From NCBI GenBank assembly GCA_016213505.1, contig JACRAF010000041.1, positions 1-64,000 on the forward strand: a DNA stretch of 64,000 nucleotides. The letters are read 5' to 3'. Numbering within the stretch: position 1 is the first letter of the stretch; the number at the start of each line of letters is the position of its first letter. The stretch comes from Devosia nanyangense (GTDB lineage: Bacteria > Pseudomonadota > Alphaproteobacteria > Rhizobiales > Devosiaceae). Below are positions 44,426-52,156 of this stretch, in pieces. Under the pieces are notes generated by a model. The model had not been told where the DNA came from. It was given only the letters and a program-made list of their open reading frames with translations, and ran no database searches. Both the position numbers and the translations under genes were made by a program.

Positions 44426-44534
44426 GCCCTTTGTGGCCCCCCACGTGGCGCGCACGTGCCCGCTCAGCAGGTTGGGCGGACACAAGCGCCAGCGGGGGAC
44501 TCTTCGGGCAACACGACGCCAGCCCTAAAAGCCA

Positions 44535-44574
44535 CAGCGCCCGCGAGGGGCGCTGCGACCTGCACATGTGCAGG
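44535..44574. terminator. Hairpin plus 16-bp palindrome between convergent genes
   Basis: CAGCGCCC (44535-44542) pairs with GGGCGCTG (44548-44555), loop GCGAG; immediately after lies the perfect palindrome CCTGCACATGTGCAGG (44559-44574). They sit in the 152-bp gap between convergent genes and probably end transcription from the left; the palindrome could also be a protein-binding site. Confidence 0.55.
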
Positions 44575-44577
44575 CGG

Positions 44578-44805
44578 CTAGAAGGCTTCGCGGCCCAGCA
44601 GCTTCTCGTCGTCCAGGGCACCCTGCCGGACGTTGGTGCGGTTGTTCAGCCAGTCGCGCACGGTGAGCTCACCCCAGGGTGAGGCCAGCCAGAGGTCGAA
44701 CGTCTCCTTGCTGGGCTGACGGTTCTGGAGCCAGGTCCAATCGGTCAGTTCCCGAAGCTCGCGGTCGGTGAGGTGGGCGGTCAGGTCGGGGTGGAAGTAG
44801 CGCAT
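44578..44805 (-). CDS. Small unknown protein
   Basis: A 75-residue protein (RYFHPDLTAHLTDRELRELT, then WLASPWGELTVRDWLNNRTN). No family known to me. ATG at 44805 has AAGGAA upstream; a longer open frame crosses a 13-bp hairpin and is not believable. It reads leftward together with the regulatory genes near the integrase. Confidence 0.6.
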   Translation of the reverse strand: MRYFHPDLTAHLTDRELRELTDWTWLQNRQPSKETFDLWLASPWGELTVRDWLNNRTNVRQGALDDEKLLGREAF

Positions 44806-44844
44806 CGGGTCGGGTTCCTTGTTGTGGTGAAAACACCAACGCTC

Positions 44845-44877
44845 TTGTCGCCGAGCGTTGCGAGCGCTCGGCGACAA
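44845..44877. terminator. Perfect 13-bp hairpin
   Basis: TTGTCGCCGAGCG (44845-44857) and CGCTCGGCGACAA (44865-44877) form a perfect 13-bp stem with a 7-nt loop between two leftward genes. It is the most stable simple hairpin in the element. It probably ends the three-gene unit 45539-44894, leaving the 75-aa gene under a separate promoter or read-through. Confidence 0.65.
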
Positions 44878-44893
44878 CAGAGTGTCCGACTAG

Positions 44894-45088
44894 TTAGCGG
44901 GCGAGCCGGTACCGACCCTTCTCGTCGCGCTCGGCGGTCACTCCGGCCGCCTGGCAGGCGAGGGTGATGACTGCACGAGCGCTGTGACGCTGCACGCCGA
45001 ACTCGGTGCAAAGCTCCTCAAGGCTGATGCCTCGCTTGAGCTTGAGCAGTTGGAGCACGCGCGTGTGCTGCGGGGAGAGTTTGGTCAT
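44894..45088 (-). CDS. Small HTH protein (DUF3489-like)
   Basis: A 64-residue protein resembling the DUF3489 winged helix: SPQHTRVLQLLKLKRGISLE, ELCTEFGVQRHSARAVITLA, ending with a GRYRLAR beta wing. Likely DNA binding. ATG at 45088 with AGGAG upstream, overlapping the preceding gene stop by 4 bp. Third gene of a coupled trio of small leftward genes. Confidence 0.65.
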   Translation of the reverse strand: MTKLSPQHTRVLQLLKLKRGISLEELCTEFGVQRHSARAVITLACQAAGVTAERDEKGRYRLAR

Positions 45089-45297
45089 TTGGGGTCTCCT
45101 GTTGGGGGCTCGAAGCCGGTGAGGTCGAAGTAGAGTTGCCGCAGGCGCTCGACGCGCTTGTCGGCGGGGTGCAGGTCGAGGTCGCCGAGGCAGTCGAGCA
45201 GTTCGAGGATGGTGCTCGGCCGCAGCTCGGACTCGCGAAGGATCAGGCGGTCGCGGGTGCGCTGGTAGTAGGCGGCGTTGGCGTCGCGCTTGGTCAC
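45085..45297 (-). CDS. Small unknown helical protein
   Basis: A 70-residue charged helical protein (TKRDANAAYYQRTRDRLILR; C-terminal ADKRVERLRQLYFDLTGFEP). GTG start at 45297 with AGGAG upstream. It overlaps both neighbours by 4 bp, so the three small proteins are made together. Function unknown; it may be a partner of the HTH protein that follows. Confidence 0.6.
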   Translation of the reverse strand: MTKRDANAAYYQRTRDRLILRESELRPSTILELLDCLGDLDLHPADKRVERLRQLYFDLTGFEPPTGDPK

Positions 45298-45539
45298 TCG
45301 GGGTCTCCTTTCCGTCTGAAGAACTTGGCCGCACCGAGCCCCAAGCCGTGTCCAGCAACTCCGTGCTGCGGGTGCAGCGGGGCGTAATCGGTGCGCCGAC
45401 GTCCAGCGAACACGACGACCTCCAAGCCGATTGCGAGGTGCTGGACTTGGACCGAGGTGAACACGTGGTCGCGGAACTCGACGGTGGTCCGGCTGAGCAG
45501 GTGGCCGGCCGCGTCGTACTCGGAGGCGATAAGTTGCAC
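45294..45539 (-). CDS. Small unknown protein, first of leftward trio
   Basis: An 81-residue beta-rich protein (QLIASEYDAAGHLLSRTTVE, then VFTSVQVQHLAIGLEVVVFA) with a basic C-terminus. GTG start at 45539 preceded by GGGAG. No known family. It starts a three-gene leftward unit ending at 44894, upstream of which lies about 210 bp without genes before the integrase end. Confidence 0.55.
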   Translation of the reverse strand: MQLIASEYDAAGHLLSRTTVEFRDHVFTSVQVQHLAIGLEVVVFAGRRRTDYAPLHPQHGVAGHGLGLGAAKFFRRKGDPE

Positions 45540-45750
45540 TGGGTCTCTCCCTGCCGTTGGTGGCAGGACGGACCAATTGCTTGCCGTTGGCGAAGCTCGT
45601 AGCCCGAACAACGAAACCGCTTGGATTGGTTAGCGAGAACGCTGTTCTTCTCGGCGTTGGTGCAACGTGGCTCGACGTGCGCCCTGAGTCCTTCAGGCAT
45701 GGGTGGCCCCAGCCCGGCCTCCCTTCGCGCACACGGGGCAACGTCAGGGC

Positions 45751-46806
45751 TTATTTCGGCCCACCGGCAAGGTAATCGCTCCAGGCTTTCATCAACGCCA
45801 CCCGTTGCTCGAAGAAGTCGCTGCGTTGGTAAGCTTGGACCAGCTTCGACCCGACAACGTGCGCCAAGGCCGCTTCGGCCACGTCGCTCGGCCAGCCGTT
45901 GTCAGCCATCCAGGTCCGGGCAGTTGAGCGCCACCCGTGCAGGTCGCTGTCCGGGCCGGCGACGTCGCGCAGCAGCGCGCGCACCGCGACGTCGGAGATT
46001 GGCCGCCCTGGTGCCTGCCCCGCGAACAGCAGGCCGCTACGCCCCACAGAGGCGAGCACGGGCCGCAGCAGGGCCACTGCCTCGGGTGCCAGCGGGACGC
46101 GGTGCGGGCGTCGGCTCTTGGCGCGCTCCGGAGGCACGGTCCAGACGGCCGCGTCCAAGTCGAACTCACCCGCGCGCGCCTCTCGGGCCTCTGACGGTCG
46201 AGCGGCGGTCAGGGCAATCAGTCGGATGACCTTGGCGGCGGTGGAGTCGAGAGCCTTGAGCTTGGCGTACACGGCGGGCGCTTCGGCGATGGCACGGCGG
46301 GGGACGACTATCTGGACCCGCCCCAGCGGTGGCAAGCGGTGCTCCAGCGCTCCCTTCCAGGAGGCCGGATTTGGACCCTCGCGGTATCCGGCGTGCGCGG
46401 CCCAGTCGAGCACGCGCGCCAACCTGGAGCGGAGCTTGCCGGCGGTCGTGGGCTTCGAGGCCCACAGCGGTTCGAGGATCGCGACGACGTCGTTCGCCTT
46501 GACGCTGCCGACCGGTCGGTCCCAGATGCCCTTGGCGTGCAGTTTGAGTTGCTGGGTGAAGTTCGTGGCGTGCTTCTTCGACGACCATCCGGCCTTGTGC
46601 GCGGCGGCGTAGCGCTCGGCGGCCGTGCCAAAGGTGACCATCGTCTGCTTGGTCCGCTCCCGGCGCCGTGCTTCTATCGGGTCGACTTTGTCGTGGACGA
46701 GTTGCCGGTACGGGAGTGCCCGGCGCTTGGCCTCGGTCAGCGTGAACAGGTCGCGCGGACCTAGGCCCATCCATCTCGTCTTGGCCCCCTGGCGGAAGCG
46801 CAGCAC
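45751..46806 (-). CDS. Tyrosine integrase (P4-type), N-terminus cut by an amber codon
   Basis: The intact frame encodes 351 residues: DUF4102-like arm (RWMGLGPRDLFTLTEAKRRA), core-binding domain and catalytic domain with R in TAARPSEAREAR, the H-x-x-R in LHGWRSTARTW, a His in ALAHVVGSKLV and the Tyr nucleophile in QAYQRSDFFEQR. Upstream in the same frame 46923-46807 codes for a normal N-terminus (PKSTRTSAELDALTADGT, then SAGDGLYLQIRRDGKSRTW) with a TTG start and GGAG, interrupted by TAG at 46864-46866. Starting at the GTG 46806 removes about 39 residues of the arm-type-site domain. It lies beside the tRNA as expected for the element's integrase. Activity uncertain. Confidence 0.8.
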   Translation of the reverse strand: MLRFRQGAKTRWMGLGPRDLFTLTEAKRRALPYRQLVHDKVDPIEARRRERTKQTMVTFGTAAERYAAAHKAGWSSKKHATNFTQQLKLHAKGIWDRPVGSVKANDVVAILEPLWASKPTTAGKLRSRLARVLDWAAHAGYREGPNPASWKGALEHRLPPLGRVQIVVPRRAIAEAPAVYAKLKALDSTAAKVIRLIALTAARPSEAREARAGEFDLDAAVWTVPPERAKSRRPHRVPLAPEAVALLRPVLASVGRSGLLFAGQAPGRPISDVAVRALLRDVAGPDSDLHGWRSTARTWMADNGWPSDVAEAALAHVVGSKLVQAYQRSDFFEQRVALMKAWSDYLAGGPK

Positions 46807-47126
46807 CCAGGTTCTGCTCTTCCCGTCGCGGCGGATTTGCAGGTAGAGTCCGTCGCCGGCCGACTAGGTGCCGTCTGCGGTGAGGGCGTCAAGTTCTGCG
46901 CTGGTGCGAGTGCTCTTGGGCAAGTGGCTGCTCCGAGTAAGGAGCCGTCAAGTCCCTTGCGTCGGCGAGTTAGTCCAGTCCCCCGACCTACGCACCCGAC
47001 CAACACTGACTCGGTGGAGAAGGCCGGAGAAGCGTGGAGCAACACGGAGTGACTCCGCCAACGCTTCAGGTCCGCAGGCGCCGGGAACTCGGGGAGTTTA
47101 GGGGCTGAGAGGCCCGGAAACTGGGC

Positions 47127-47145
47127 ACTCTCGAAACACGAGAGT
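47127..47145 (-). terminator. Hairpin ACTCTCG-AAACA-CGAGAGT abutting tRNA end
   Basis: A perfect 7-bp inverted repeat ending on the first base of the right attachment repeat. Read leftward it lies just after the tRNA CCA end and could terminate the tRNA transcript. CGAGAG is also found beside the left repeat. Confidence 0.45.
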
Positions 47146-47161
47146 GGTAGCGGAGGAGGGA
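47145..47161. other. attR-like direct repeat (tRNA 3' end)
   Basis: TGGTAGCGGAGGAGGGA, the second copy of the 17-bp repeat at 32920-32936, forming the acceptor/T-arm 3' end and CCA of the tRNA gene. Confidence 0.85.
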
Positions 47162-47221
47162 CTTGAACCCCCGACCCCAGGATTATGATTCCCGTGCTCT
47201 AACCAGCTGAGCTACTCCGCC
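47145..47221 (-). tRNA. tRNA-Met (CAT), elongator type
   Basis: A 77-nt tRNA on the minus strand with encoded CCA. Acceptor GGCGGAG pairs with CTCCGCT, D-arm GCTC/GAGC, anticodon stem CGGGA/TCCTG with loop ATCATAA (anticodon CAT), T-arm GGGGG TTCAAGT CCCTC. The sequence matches alphaproteobacterial elongator tRNA-Met rather than initiator tRNA. The element integrated at its 3' end and restored it fully. Confidence 0.95.
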
Positions 47222-47325
47222 CCGTGGGCGCGCGTGAGCGGCCGAAGGCGCGGTCTTCTTAGGTTTGGCCTCCAACCCTGTCAAGCTGCGACATACCGGC
47301 CCCGCCCCGCCACCCGTTCCGCGCC

Positions 47326-47754
47326 TCACTGGCGCGCCGGGGCGTGCGTCGCGTGCCGCAGGAGGCTGCCCGCCTCGGTCTTCGACCGCATCACGTCATC
47401 GCGAATTTCGGCCACCATCCCGTAGAGCCTGCCGACATCCGGATCGGACCGCGCGTCGATAAGGGAGCGATCCTTCTGCAGCCGAAACAGCAACCGATAG
47501 AGCAGCGCCAGCCGCTGTGGGTCCTCGTGAAAAAAAGCCACCCGCGCCAGGTCGAGGAAGCGGCGCGGCACCACCCCGACCGCCCGTCGGGTGACACCGG
47601 CAACAGGCTCTGCAGGCGCGGCGAAAAGGTCGCCGGAAGCGACTCCCTCTTCCCAGCGCACCTCGTGCGGTGGCGTCCCCGTGAGCAGCAACGCCCGCGC
47701 CGTGGCGCGCCACTCGTCGAAATCCTTCGCCGCTCTGAGCCGCACCACTCTCAT
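47326..47754 (-). CDS. Truncated DUF4130/UdgX-type N-terminal fragment
   Basis: A 142-residue product matching the N-terminal DUF4130 region that in Hyphomicrobiales is usually fused to a UdgX uracil-DNA-binding domain: DFDEWRATARALLLTGTPPH, VPRRFLDLARVAFFHEDPQR, LALLYRLLFRL and DPDVGRLYGMVAEIRDDV. At the place where family members continue with RRDxHKMxAFVRFR the sequence departs (MRSKTEAGSLLRHATHAPAR) and stops. The rest of the domain and the UdgX part are missing; only about 100 bp separate it from the tRNA. Probably a remnant left by past insertion or deletion at the tRNA site. Confidence 0.6.
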   Translation of the reverse strand: MRVVRLRAAKDFDEWRATARALLLTGTPPHEVRWEEGVASGDLFAAPAEPVAGVTRRAVGVVPRRFLDLARVAFFHEDPQRLALLYRLLFRLQKDRSLIDARSDPDVGRLYGMVAEIRDDVMRSKTEAGSLLRHATHAPARQ

Positions 47755-47792
47755 CTGTTCATGCTATGTTCCTCGCGCGGCTTTGCCAACGG

Positions 47793-47820
47793 AAAAAAGC
47801 CCGGCACGAGGCCGGGCTTT
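47793..47820 (-). terminator. Rho-independent terminator of VWA gene
   Basis: AAGCCCGGC (47797-47805) and GCCGGGCTT (47811-47819) form a 9-bp stem with a 5-nt loop; on the minus strand it is followed by a T-run (TTTTTTCC). It lies about 40 bp after the VWA gene stop. Confidence 0.85.
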
Positions 47821-47860
47821 GAGTCTGCGCGGGGAGGGAGGACGCCCGCACCAGGAGAAC

Positions 47861-49954
47861 TCAGTTGGCCGAGGCGCTGGCCGCCTTGCCGCCATTCAGG
47901 TCGTCGGCGCCGCTCTTGCCGCCGGCGCTATGGTCGGGGTTGAGCAACGCCGCCAGCTTGATCATCTGGACGAACTCGGCGCGGTAGCCATTGGCGTCGT
48001 CGCCCTTGGCGCCGTTGGCGAGATCGGCGATCTGCTGCCAGCTCATCGACCCACCGTAGTTCGAGCCCTTGAGCTTCTGGCCGAAGGCGGCAACGGCAGC
48101 GGCGAAGCGCTGGTCGGTTCCCGCCTCGGCGATGTCGTTCAGCATCAGGTCCCTGCCGATCGGCGTCTCGATGAGCTTGCTGGTGTCCCCGTCCGGCGCC
48201 TTGTAGCGCATCTTGAGGAACCCGATCTCGTCATCGGCCGACACTTCGTTGGCAGCGTCGGTGCTATAGCGCAGCGGATCGTTGAGCTCGGCGCCCGAAC
48301 CGACCGGCGTGATCTCATAGAGCGCCGTTACAGTGTGGCCCGCACCGATCTCGCCGGCATCCACCGCGTCGTTGTTGAAATCCTCGCGGTTGAGCGCCCG
48401 GGTCTCATAGCCGATCAGGCGGTACTCGCTGACCACGCCCGGGTTGAACTCGACCTGGATCTTGACGTCCTTGGCGATGGTGACGAGGTTGGCGCCGCCC
48501 TCCTCGACCAGCACCTTCTGGGCCTCGCGGAAGTTGTCGATGTAACTCGCATTGCCGTTGCCGTTCTGGGCCAGGCTCTGCATCAGCTCATCGTCGAGAT
48601 TGCCGCGGCCGAAGCCGAGCACGGAAAGGAACACGCCCTGGTCGCGTTGCGTCTTGATGTAGGTCTTGAGCGCATCGGGGTCGTCGATGCCGACGTTGAA
48701 GTCGCCGTCGGTGGCAAGGATCACCCGGTTGACGCTGCCCGGCGTCTTGGCCCCTTCGGCGACGCGGTAGGCCAGCGCCAGGCCGTCGGCGCCATCCGTC
48801 GGCCCGCCGGCATAGAGCCGCTCCAGCGCGTCGATGATCGACGAACGGTCCTTGGCCTTTGTCGGCCTCAGCACCAATCCGGCCGAACCGGCATAGGTGA
48901 CGATCGACACCGTATCCTCCGGCTGGAGGCTGTCGACCAACAGGCCGAACGAGCGCTTGAGCAGCGGCAGCTTGTTGTCCTCGTCCATCGAGCCCGACGT
49001 ATCGATGAGGAACGTCAGGTTCTCCGGCTGCCGCTCGGTGGCGGGCGGCACATAGCCCTTGATGCCGATCTCGAGCAGCTCGGTCTTCGGATTCCACGGC
49101 GTCGGGATCACCGTCATCGTCGCCTGGAACGGCGTATCGATCGAGGCCGGCGCCGGGTAATCGTACGGGAAGTAGTTGATCATCTCCTCGAGCCGCACCG
49201 CCTCGGGTTCGGGCAGATAGCCGTCCTCGAGCAAGCCACGCACATAGGAGTACGAGGCCGTGTCGACGTCGATCGAGAACGTCGAAACCGGCTCTTCCTT
49301 GGTGATCTTCACCCGGTTCTCGTCGAACTTCAGGAAGTTGTCGCCCTCGGGCTGCAGCGGGATGGCATTCAGCGAGGCCATGCCGCCCGACGCCGTGGCG
49401 TTGGCGCTCGGGGGGGCCGCCATCTTGGTCAGCGCATCGCGGCCCATCGCCTGCTCAGGCGCTGGGGCGATCGCCGTCAGCTGATCCATCTCGACCGGCG
49501 CTTCCTCCGTGGTCGTGACTGTGCCGGCAAGACCCGTCTCCTCGTCCTTGGCTTCGCCAACGGGCTTGGCCGGTTCGGCCGTCGCCAGGGTCGAGACCAC
49601 CGGAGCGGTCGGTCCGGTCTTTTCCTTGGCGATCGACACATCGGCCGGCTTGTCGTCGGAGCTGGCAATCGTCACGTCGCCCTTGGGCGGCAGGCCATCG
49701 GCGCGCTGCGAGGTCGCGGTGTACATCTGGGTTCCGAGCGGCAGCAGCACGAGCGCCGCGACAGCGGTGCCGAGCGGCACGCCGAGCCCGGCGCCGATCT
49801 TCCAGCGGCTGAGCCAGCCGGCCTTAGCGGCGGGCCTTTTGGCCTGCTCGGCGTCGAACGCCAGCATCGCGGCGTTGAGCGCGAGCTTCTTGGCCTCGGG
49901 CGAGGGCTGCGGCGCGCGCAGGGTCTTGAGCTGAAACAGGGCTTCGTCGGTCAT
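47861..49954 (-). CDS. VWA domain protein (YfbK/DUF3520 type)
   Basis: A 697-residue protein. Residues 1-60 are a cytoplasmic, anti-sigma-like N-terminus, then one membrane span (IGAGLGVPLGTAVAALVLLP), a disordered linker and the YfbK N-domain (PVSTFSIDVDTASYSYVRGL, EEMINYFPYDYP). The von Willebrand factor A domain has the metal site DTSGSMDED, and a DUF3520 C-domain follows. Made together with the ECF sigma factor just upstream; the membrane topology and pairing suggest it is the sigma factor's regulator or its main target. ATG at 49954 with AAGGA; ATG 49969 (TGATG overlap with the sigma gene) is an alternative. Confidence 0.88.
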   Translation of the reverse strand: MTDEALFQLKTLRAPQPSPEAKKLALNAAMLAFDAEQAKRPAAKAGWLSRWKIGAGLGVPLGTAVAALVLLPLGTQMYTATSQRADGLPPKGDVTIASSDDKPADVSIAKEKTGPTAPVVSTLATAEPAKPVGEAKDEETGLAGTVTTTEEAPVEMDQLTAIAPAPEQAMGRDALTKMAAPPSANATASGGMASLNAIPLQPEGDNFLKFDENRVKITKEEPVSTFSIDVDTASYSYVRGLLEDGYLPEPEAVRLEEMINYFPYDYPAPASIDTPFQATMTVIPTPWNPKTELLEIGIKGYVPPATERQPENLTFLIDTSGSMDEDNKLPLLKRSFGLLVDSLQPEDTVSIVTYAGSAGLVLRPTKAKDRSSIIDALERLYAGGPTDGADGLALAYRVAEGAKTPGSVNRVILATDGDFNVGIDDPDALKTYIKTQRDQGVFLSVLGFGRGNLDDELMQSLAQNGNGNASYIDNFREAQKVLVEEGGANLVTIAKDVKIQVEFNPGVVSEYRLIGYETRALNREDFNNDAVDAGEIGAGHTVTALYEITPVGSGAELNDPLRYSTDAANEVSADDEIGFLKMRYKAPDGDTSKLIETPIGRDLMLNDIAEAGTDQRFAAAVAAFGQKLKGSNYGGSMSWQQIADLANGAKGDDANGYRAEFVQMIKLAALLNPDHSAGGKSGADDLNGGKAASASAN

Positions 49955-49968
49955 TTGATCGTCCTTCA

Positions 49969-50547
49969 TCACAAAAGGCCCCTCAGGGTCTTTTTCGCTT
50001 CGTGTATGTGCCAGGAGACGGTGGCCTCCTTGCACCCCATGATCACCGCTGCGTCCGCGTGGTTCATATCTTCCGCGTAGACCAGCATGATCGCTTCGCG
50101 CTGTTTTTCAGGCAGGGCGCTCACTGCCGTCCAGATTTCCTTGGCTGCTGTCGCCTCCTCCTGTCCGCCGGGATCGTCTTCGGGATGCACCAGGGCAAAC
50201 GCATCGACCGTCTTGCCGCGGCGCGTCGTCGAGCGCTGCATGTCGCGAACCATGTTCAGCGTCACGCGATAGAGCCAGCTGGTGAATGCCGAGCGGCCGT
50301 CGAAGCTCTGGATCGCAGTGGCGAGCTTGATGCACACCTCCTGCGCGATGTCCTCGGCGTCGGATTTCTTCCCCGTCCACTTGCAGGCGGTGCGGAAGAT
50401 GAAATCATAGTGGGTCTCGACGAGCTGGCTGAATGCCAGCCTGTCGCCGGCCTTGGCCCGATCGACCAAGACATTGTCGCGGACGGTCGCCGCGGACCGC
50501 ATCGGGGTTTGGGTGAGCTGCGGCGTCAAAGCCAGGGATCCGGTCAC
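49969..50547 (-). CDS. ECF sigma factor
   Basis: A 192-residue extracytoplasmic-function sigma factor. Region 2: LAFSQLVETHYDFIFRTACK and DAEDIAQEVCIKLATAIQSF with FTSWLYRVTLNMVRDMQR. Region 4: LPEKQREAIMLVYAEDMNHA with the helix-turn-helix DAAVIMGCKEATVSWHIHEA. Start uncertain: GTG 50547 chosen, TTG 50589 or ATG 50502 possible. One-base overlap with an in-frame ATG of the downstream VWA gene shows coupled translation. Likely regulated by the membrane-anchored partner. Confidence 0.85.
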   Translation of the reverse strand: MTGSLALTPQLTQTPMRSAATVRDNVLVDRAKAGDRLAFSQLVETHYDFIFRTACKWTGKKSDAEDIAQEVCIKLATAIQSFDGRSAFTSWLYRVTLNMVRDMQRSTTRRGKTVDAFALVHPEDDPGGQEEATAAKEIWTAVSALPEKQREAIMLVYAEDMNHADAAVIMGCKEATVSWHIHEAKKTLRGLL

Positions 50548-50670
50548 TCTCGAGCCTTTGAGTTGGCATCTTTGCAGGTAAGACGCCAAGCCCGAAGGTT
50601 TCCTTGGGCAGATTGTGCGGAAATATCGTGCCGCAGTGACAGGGAGGCGTCCGACCGCTAATTAGGACGC

Positions 50671-50853
50671 ATGGCCGAGCAGAAACCTTTGAGCCCGTTC
50701 ACCCTCACCCCGGCGCGGATCATGATCCTCGTGCTGGGTGTTCTGGCGCTGATCTTCATCATCGGCAGCATCACCGGCGGGCTGACCAACTACCAGCTGC
50801 TCAAGAACTCGACGGCCAGTTCGTCCTCGGAAGGGCCGGCCTCGCCCTCCTAG
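50671..50853 (+). CDS. Small single-span membrane protein
   Basis: A 60-residue protein: short cytoplasmic start ([15 protein letters not shown]), one membrane segment ([20 protein letters not shown]) and a Ser-rich tail. It lies divergent from the ECF sigma gene and overlaps the end of the convergent mnmA gene by 4 bp. Function unknown; ATG at 50671 with GGACG upstream only. Confidence 0.6.
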   Translation: MAEQKPLSPFTLTPARIMILVLGVLALIFIIGSITGGLTNYQLLKNSTASSSSEGPASPS

Positions 50854-52001
50854 GCCACCAGCGCCTGCGGCACGGCCTCGGCGATGAACCCGCCGCCGAG
50901 CACTTCGCTCTGATCGCTGTCGTCGGCATAGAACACGCAGGCCTGCCCCGGCGAGATGCCGTACTCGCCGGCGAACAGCGTCACGAAGACCTCGCCCTCG
51001 ATCATTTGCACCGCCCCCTGCTGCGGCGGACGGGTCGAGCGCACCTTCACCTCGACCGGCAGACCGTTGCCGCCCGCTGCTGCCGAGAGCGCCGCATCGC
51101 CCAGCCAGTTGACGTCACGCAGCCGCACCGTCTTGGTCATCAGCGCCTCGCGCGGCCCGACGATGACCCGCCCGGCGCGGTGATCGAGCTTGATCACATA
51201 GAGCGGAGCGTCGGATGCGATCCCTAGACCTTTGCGTTGCCCGACGGTGTAGTTGACGATCCCCTCGTGGGTGCCGAGGACGCGGCCGTCGAGGTGGACG
51301 ACCTCGCCGCCGGTCACCGCCTCGGGATGCATCTTCCGGATCACGTCGGCATACTTGCCCTGCGGCACGAAGCAGATGTCCTGGCTGTCGTGCTTTTCCG
51401 CCACCTCGAGCCCGAACTGGCGGGCCAGTTCGCGCACCGCCGGCTTGCTCATGCCGCCAAGCGGGAAGCGCAGAAACTGCAACTGCTCTTCGGTGGTCGC
51501 GAACAGGAAATAGCTCTGGTCGCGCGAAGCATCGATCGGCCGATAGAGCCGGCGCCTGCCGTTCTCGAGCCGCGACTGCACATAGTGCCCCGTCGCCAGC
51601 ACGTCGGCGCCCAGCTCCTGCGCCACCTCCATCAGGTCGACGAACTTCACCGACTGGTTGCACGCGATGCACGGCACCGGCGTCTCGCCCTGCTGGTAGG
51701 CATTGGCGAACGGCTCGATCACCGCCTTCTTGAAGCGCTCCTCGTAGTCGAGGACATAGTGCGGAATGCCGAGCTGTGCCGCCACCCGCCGCGCATCGTG
51801 AATATCCTGGCCGGCGCAACACGCGCCCTTGCGATGCGTCGCCTCGCCATGATCGTAAAGCTGCAGGGTGACGCCCACCACGTCGTAGCCCTCGCGGGCG
51901 AGGAGCCCGGCCACAACCGAGCTGTCGACGCCCCCCGACATCGCGACGACGACGCGCGTGTCCGCGGGGCGCTTGGGCACATCAAGCGAATTCAGGTCCA
52001 T
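50850..52001 (-). CDS. mnmA: tRNA-specific 2-thiouridylase MnmA
   Basis: A 383-residue enzyme that installs the 2-thio group on U34 of tRNA-Glu, -Gln and -Lys using ATP and a persulfide. The PP-loop is [14 protein letters not shown]. The first catalytic Cys is in [11 protein letters not shown], the second in [13 protein letters not shown], and tRNA-binding and C-terminal beta-barrel regions follow ([17 protein letters not shown]). Length is normal. Start taken at ATG 52001; ATG 52010 is possible. Cytoplasmic housekeeping gene, divergent from fliK. Confidence 0.95.
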   Translation of the reverse strand: MDLNSLDVPKRPADTRVVVAMSGGVDSSVVAGLLAREGYDVVGVTLQLYDHGEATHRKGACCAGQDIHDARRVAAQLGIPHYVLDYEERFKKAVIEPFANAYQQGETPVPCIACNQSVKFVDLMEVAQELGADVLATGHYVQSRLENGRRRLYRPIDASRDQSYFLFATTEEQLQFLRFPLGGMSKPAVRELARQFGLEVAEKHDSQDICFVPQGKYADVIRKMHPEAVTGGEVVHLDGRVLGTHEGIVNYTVGQRKGLGIASDAPLYVIKLDHRAGRVIVGPREALMTKTVRLRDVNWLGDAALSAAAGGNGLPVEVKVRSTRPPQQGAVQMIEGEVFVTLFAGEYGISPGQACVFYADDSDQSEVLGGGFIAEAVPQALVA

Positions 52002-52156
52002 CTCTCTCATCCAGTTGGGGGTCAAGGCCCCAGTGAATGGCGGCTATATAGAAGCAATGGCGCGGGGCGGCAACAATTGCCGCGTCGCGCACAAGCTGCC
52101 CATCACATTCGCCAACGCCGAGCCGCCAAGTGATTGATATATCTGGATTTCGCATC

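Larger units (their letters stand above)
32920..47161. mobile_element. 14.2-kb integrative element at tRNA-Met(CAT), candidate phage satellite
   Basis: Bounded by the 17-bp direct repeat TGGTAGCGGAGGAGGGA (32920-32936 and 47145-47161), which is the 3' end of the tRNA-Met gene at 47145-47221. The cargo is an integrase next to the tRNA, an AlpA-like regulator, a methyltransferase, a primase and helicase, a repeat-rich origin-like region, a Nu1/small-terminase-like protein, a sigma factor and about ten small unknown genes. No capsid, tail or large terminase gene is recognisable, and there is no conjugation gene. Most genes read rightward; the integrase and four small genes read leftward from the tRNA side. 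Confidence 0.85.

Noticed and set aside
32920..47161. The element as a complete prophage or an ICE
   Set aside because: No capsid, portal, tail, lysis or large terminase gene and no relaxase or type IV secretion gene can be recognised, and 14 kb is too short for either.
47591..50080. An 829-codon plus-strand open frame opposite the VWA gene
   Set aside because: Shadow of the VWA/sigma operon; Arg/Gly/Leu-rich, no motif. The same holds for the 742-codon frame opposite flhA (60571-62799).
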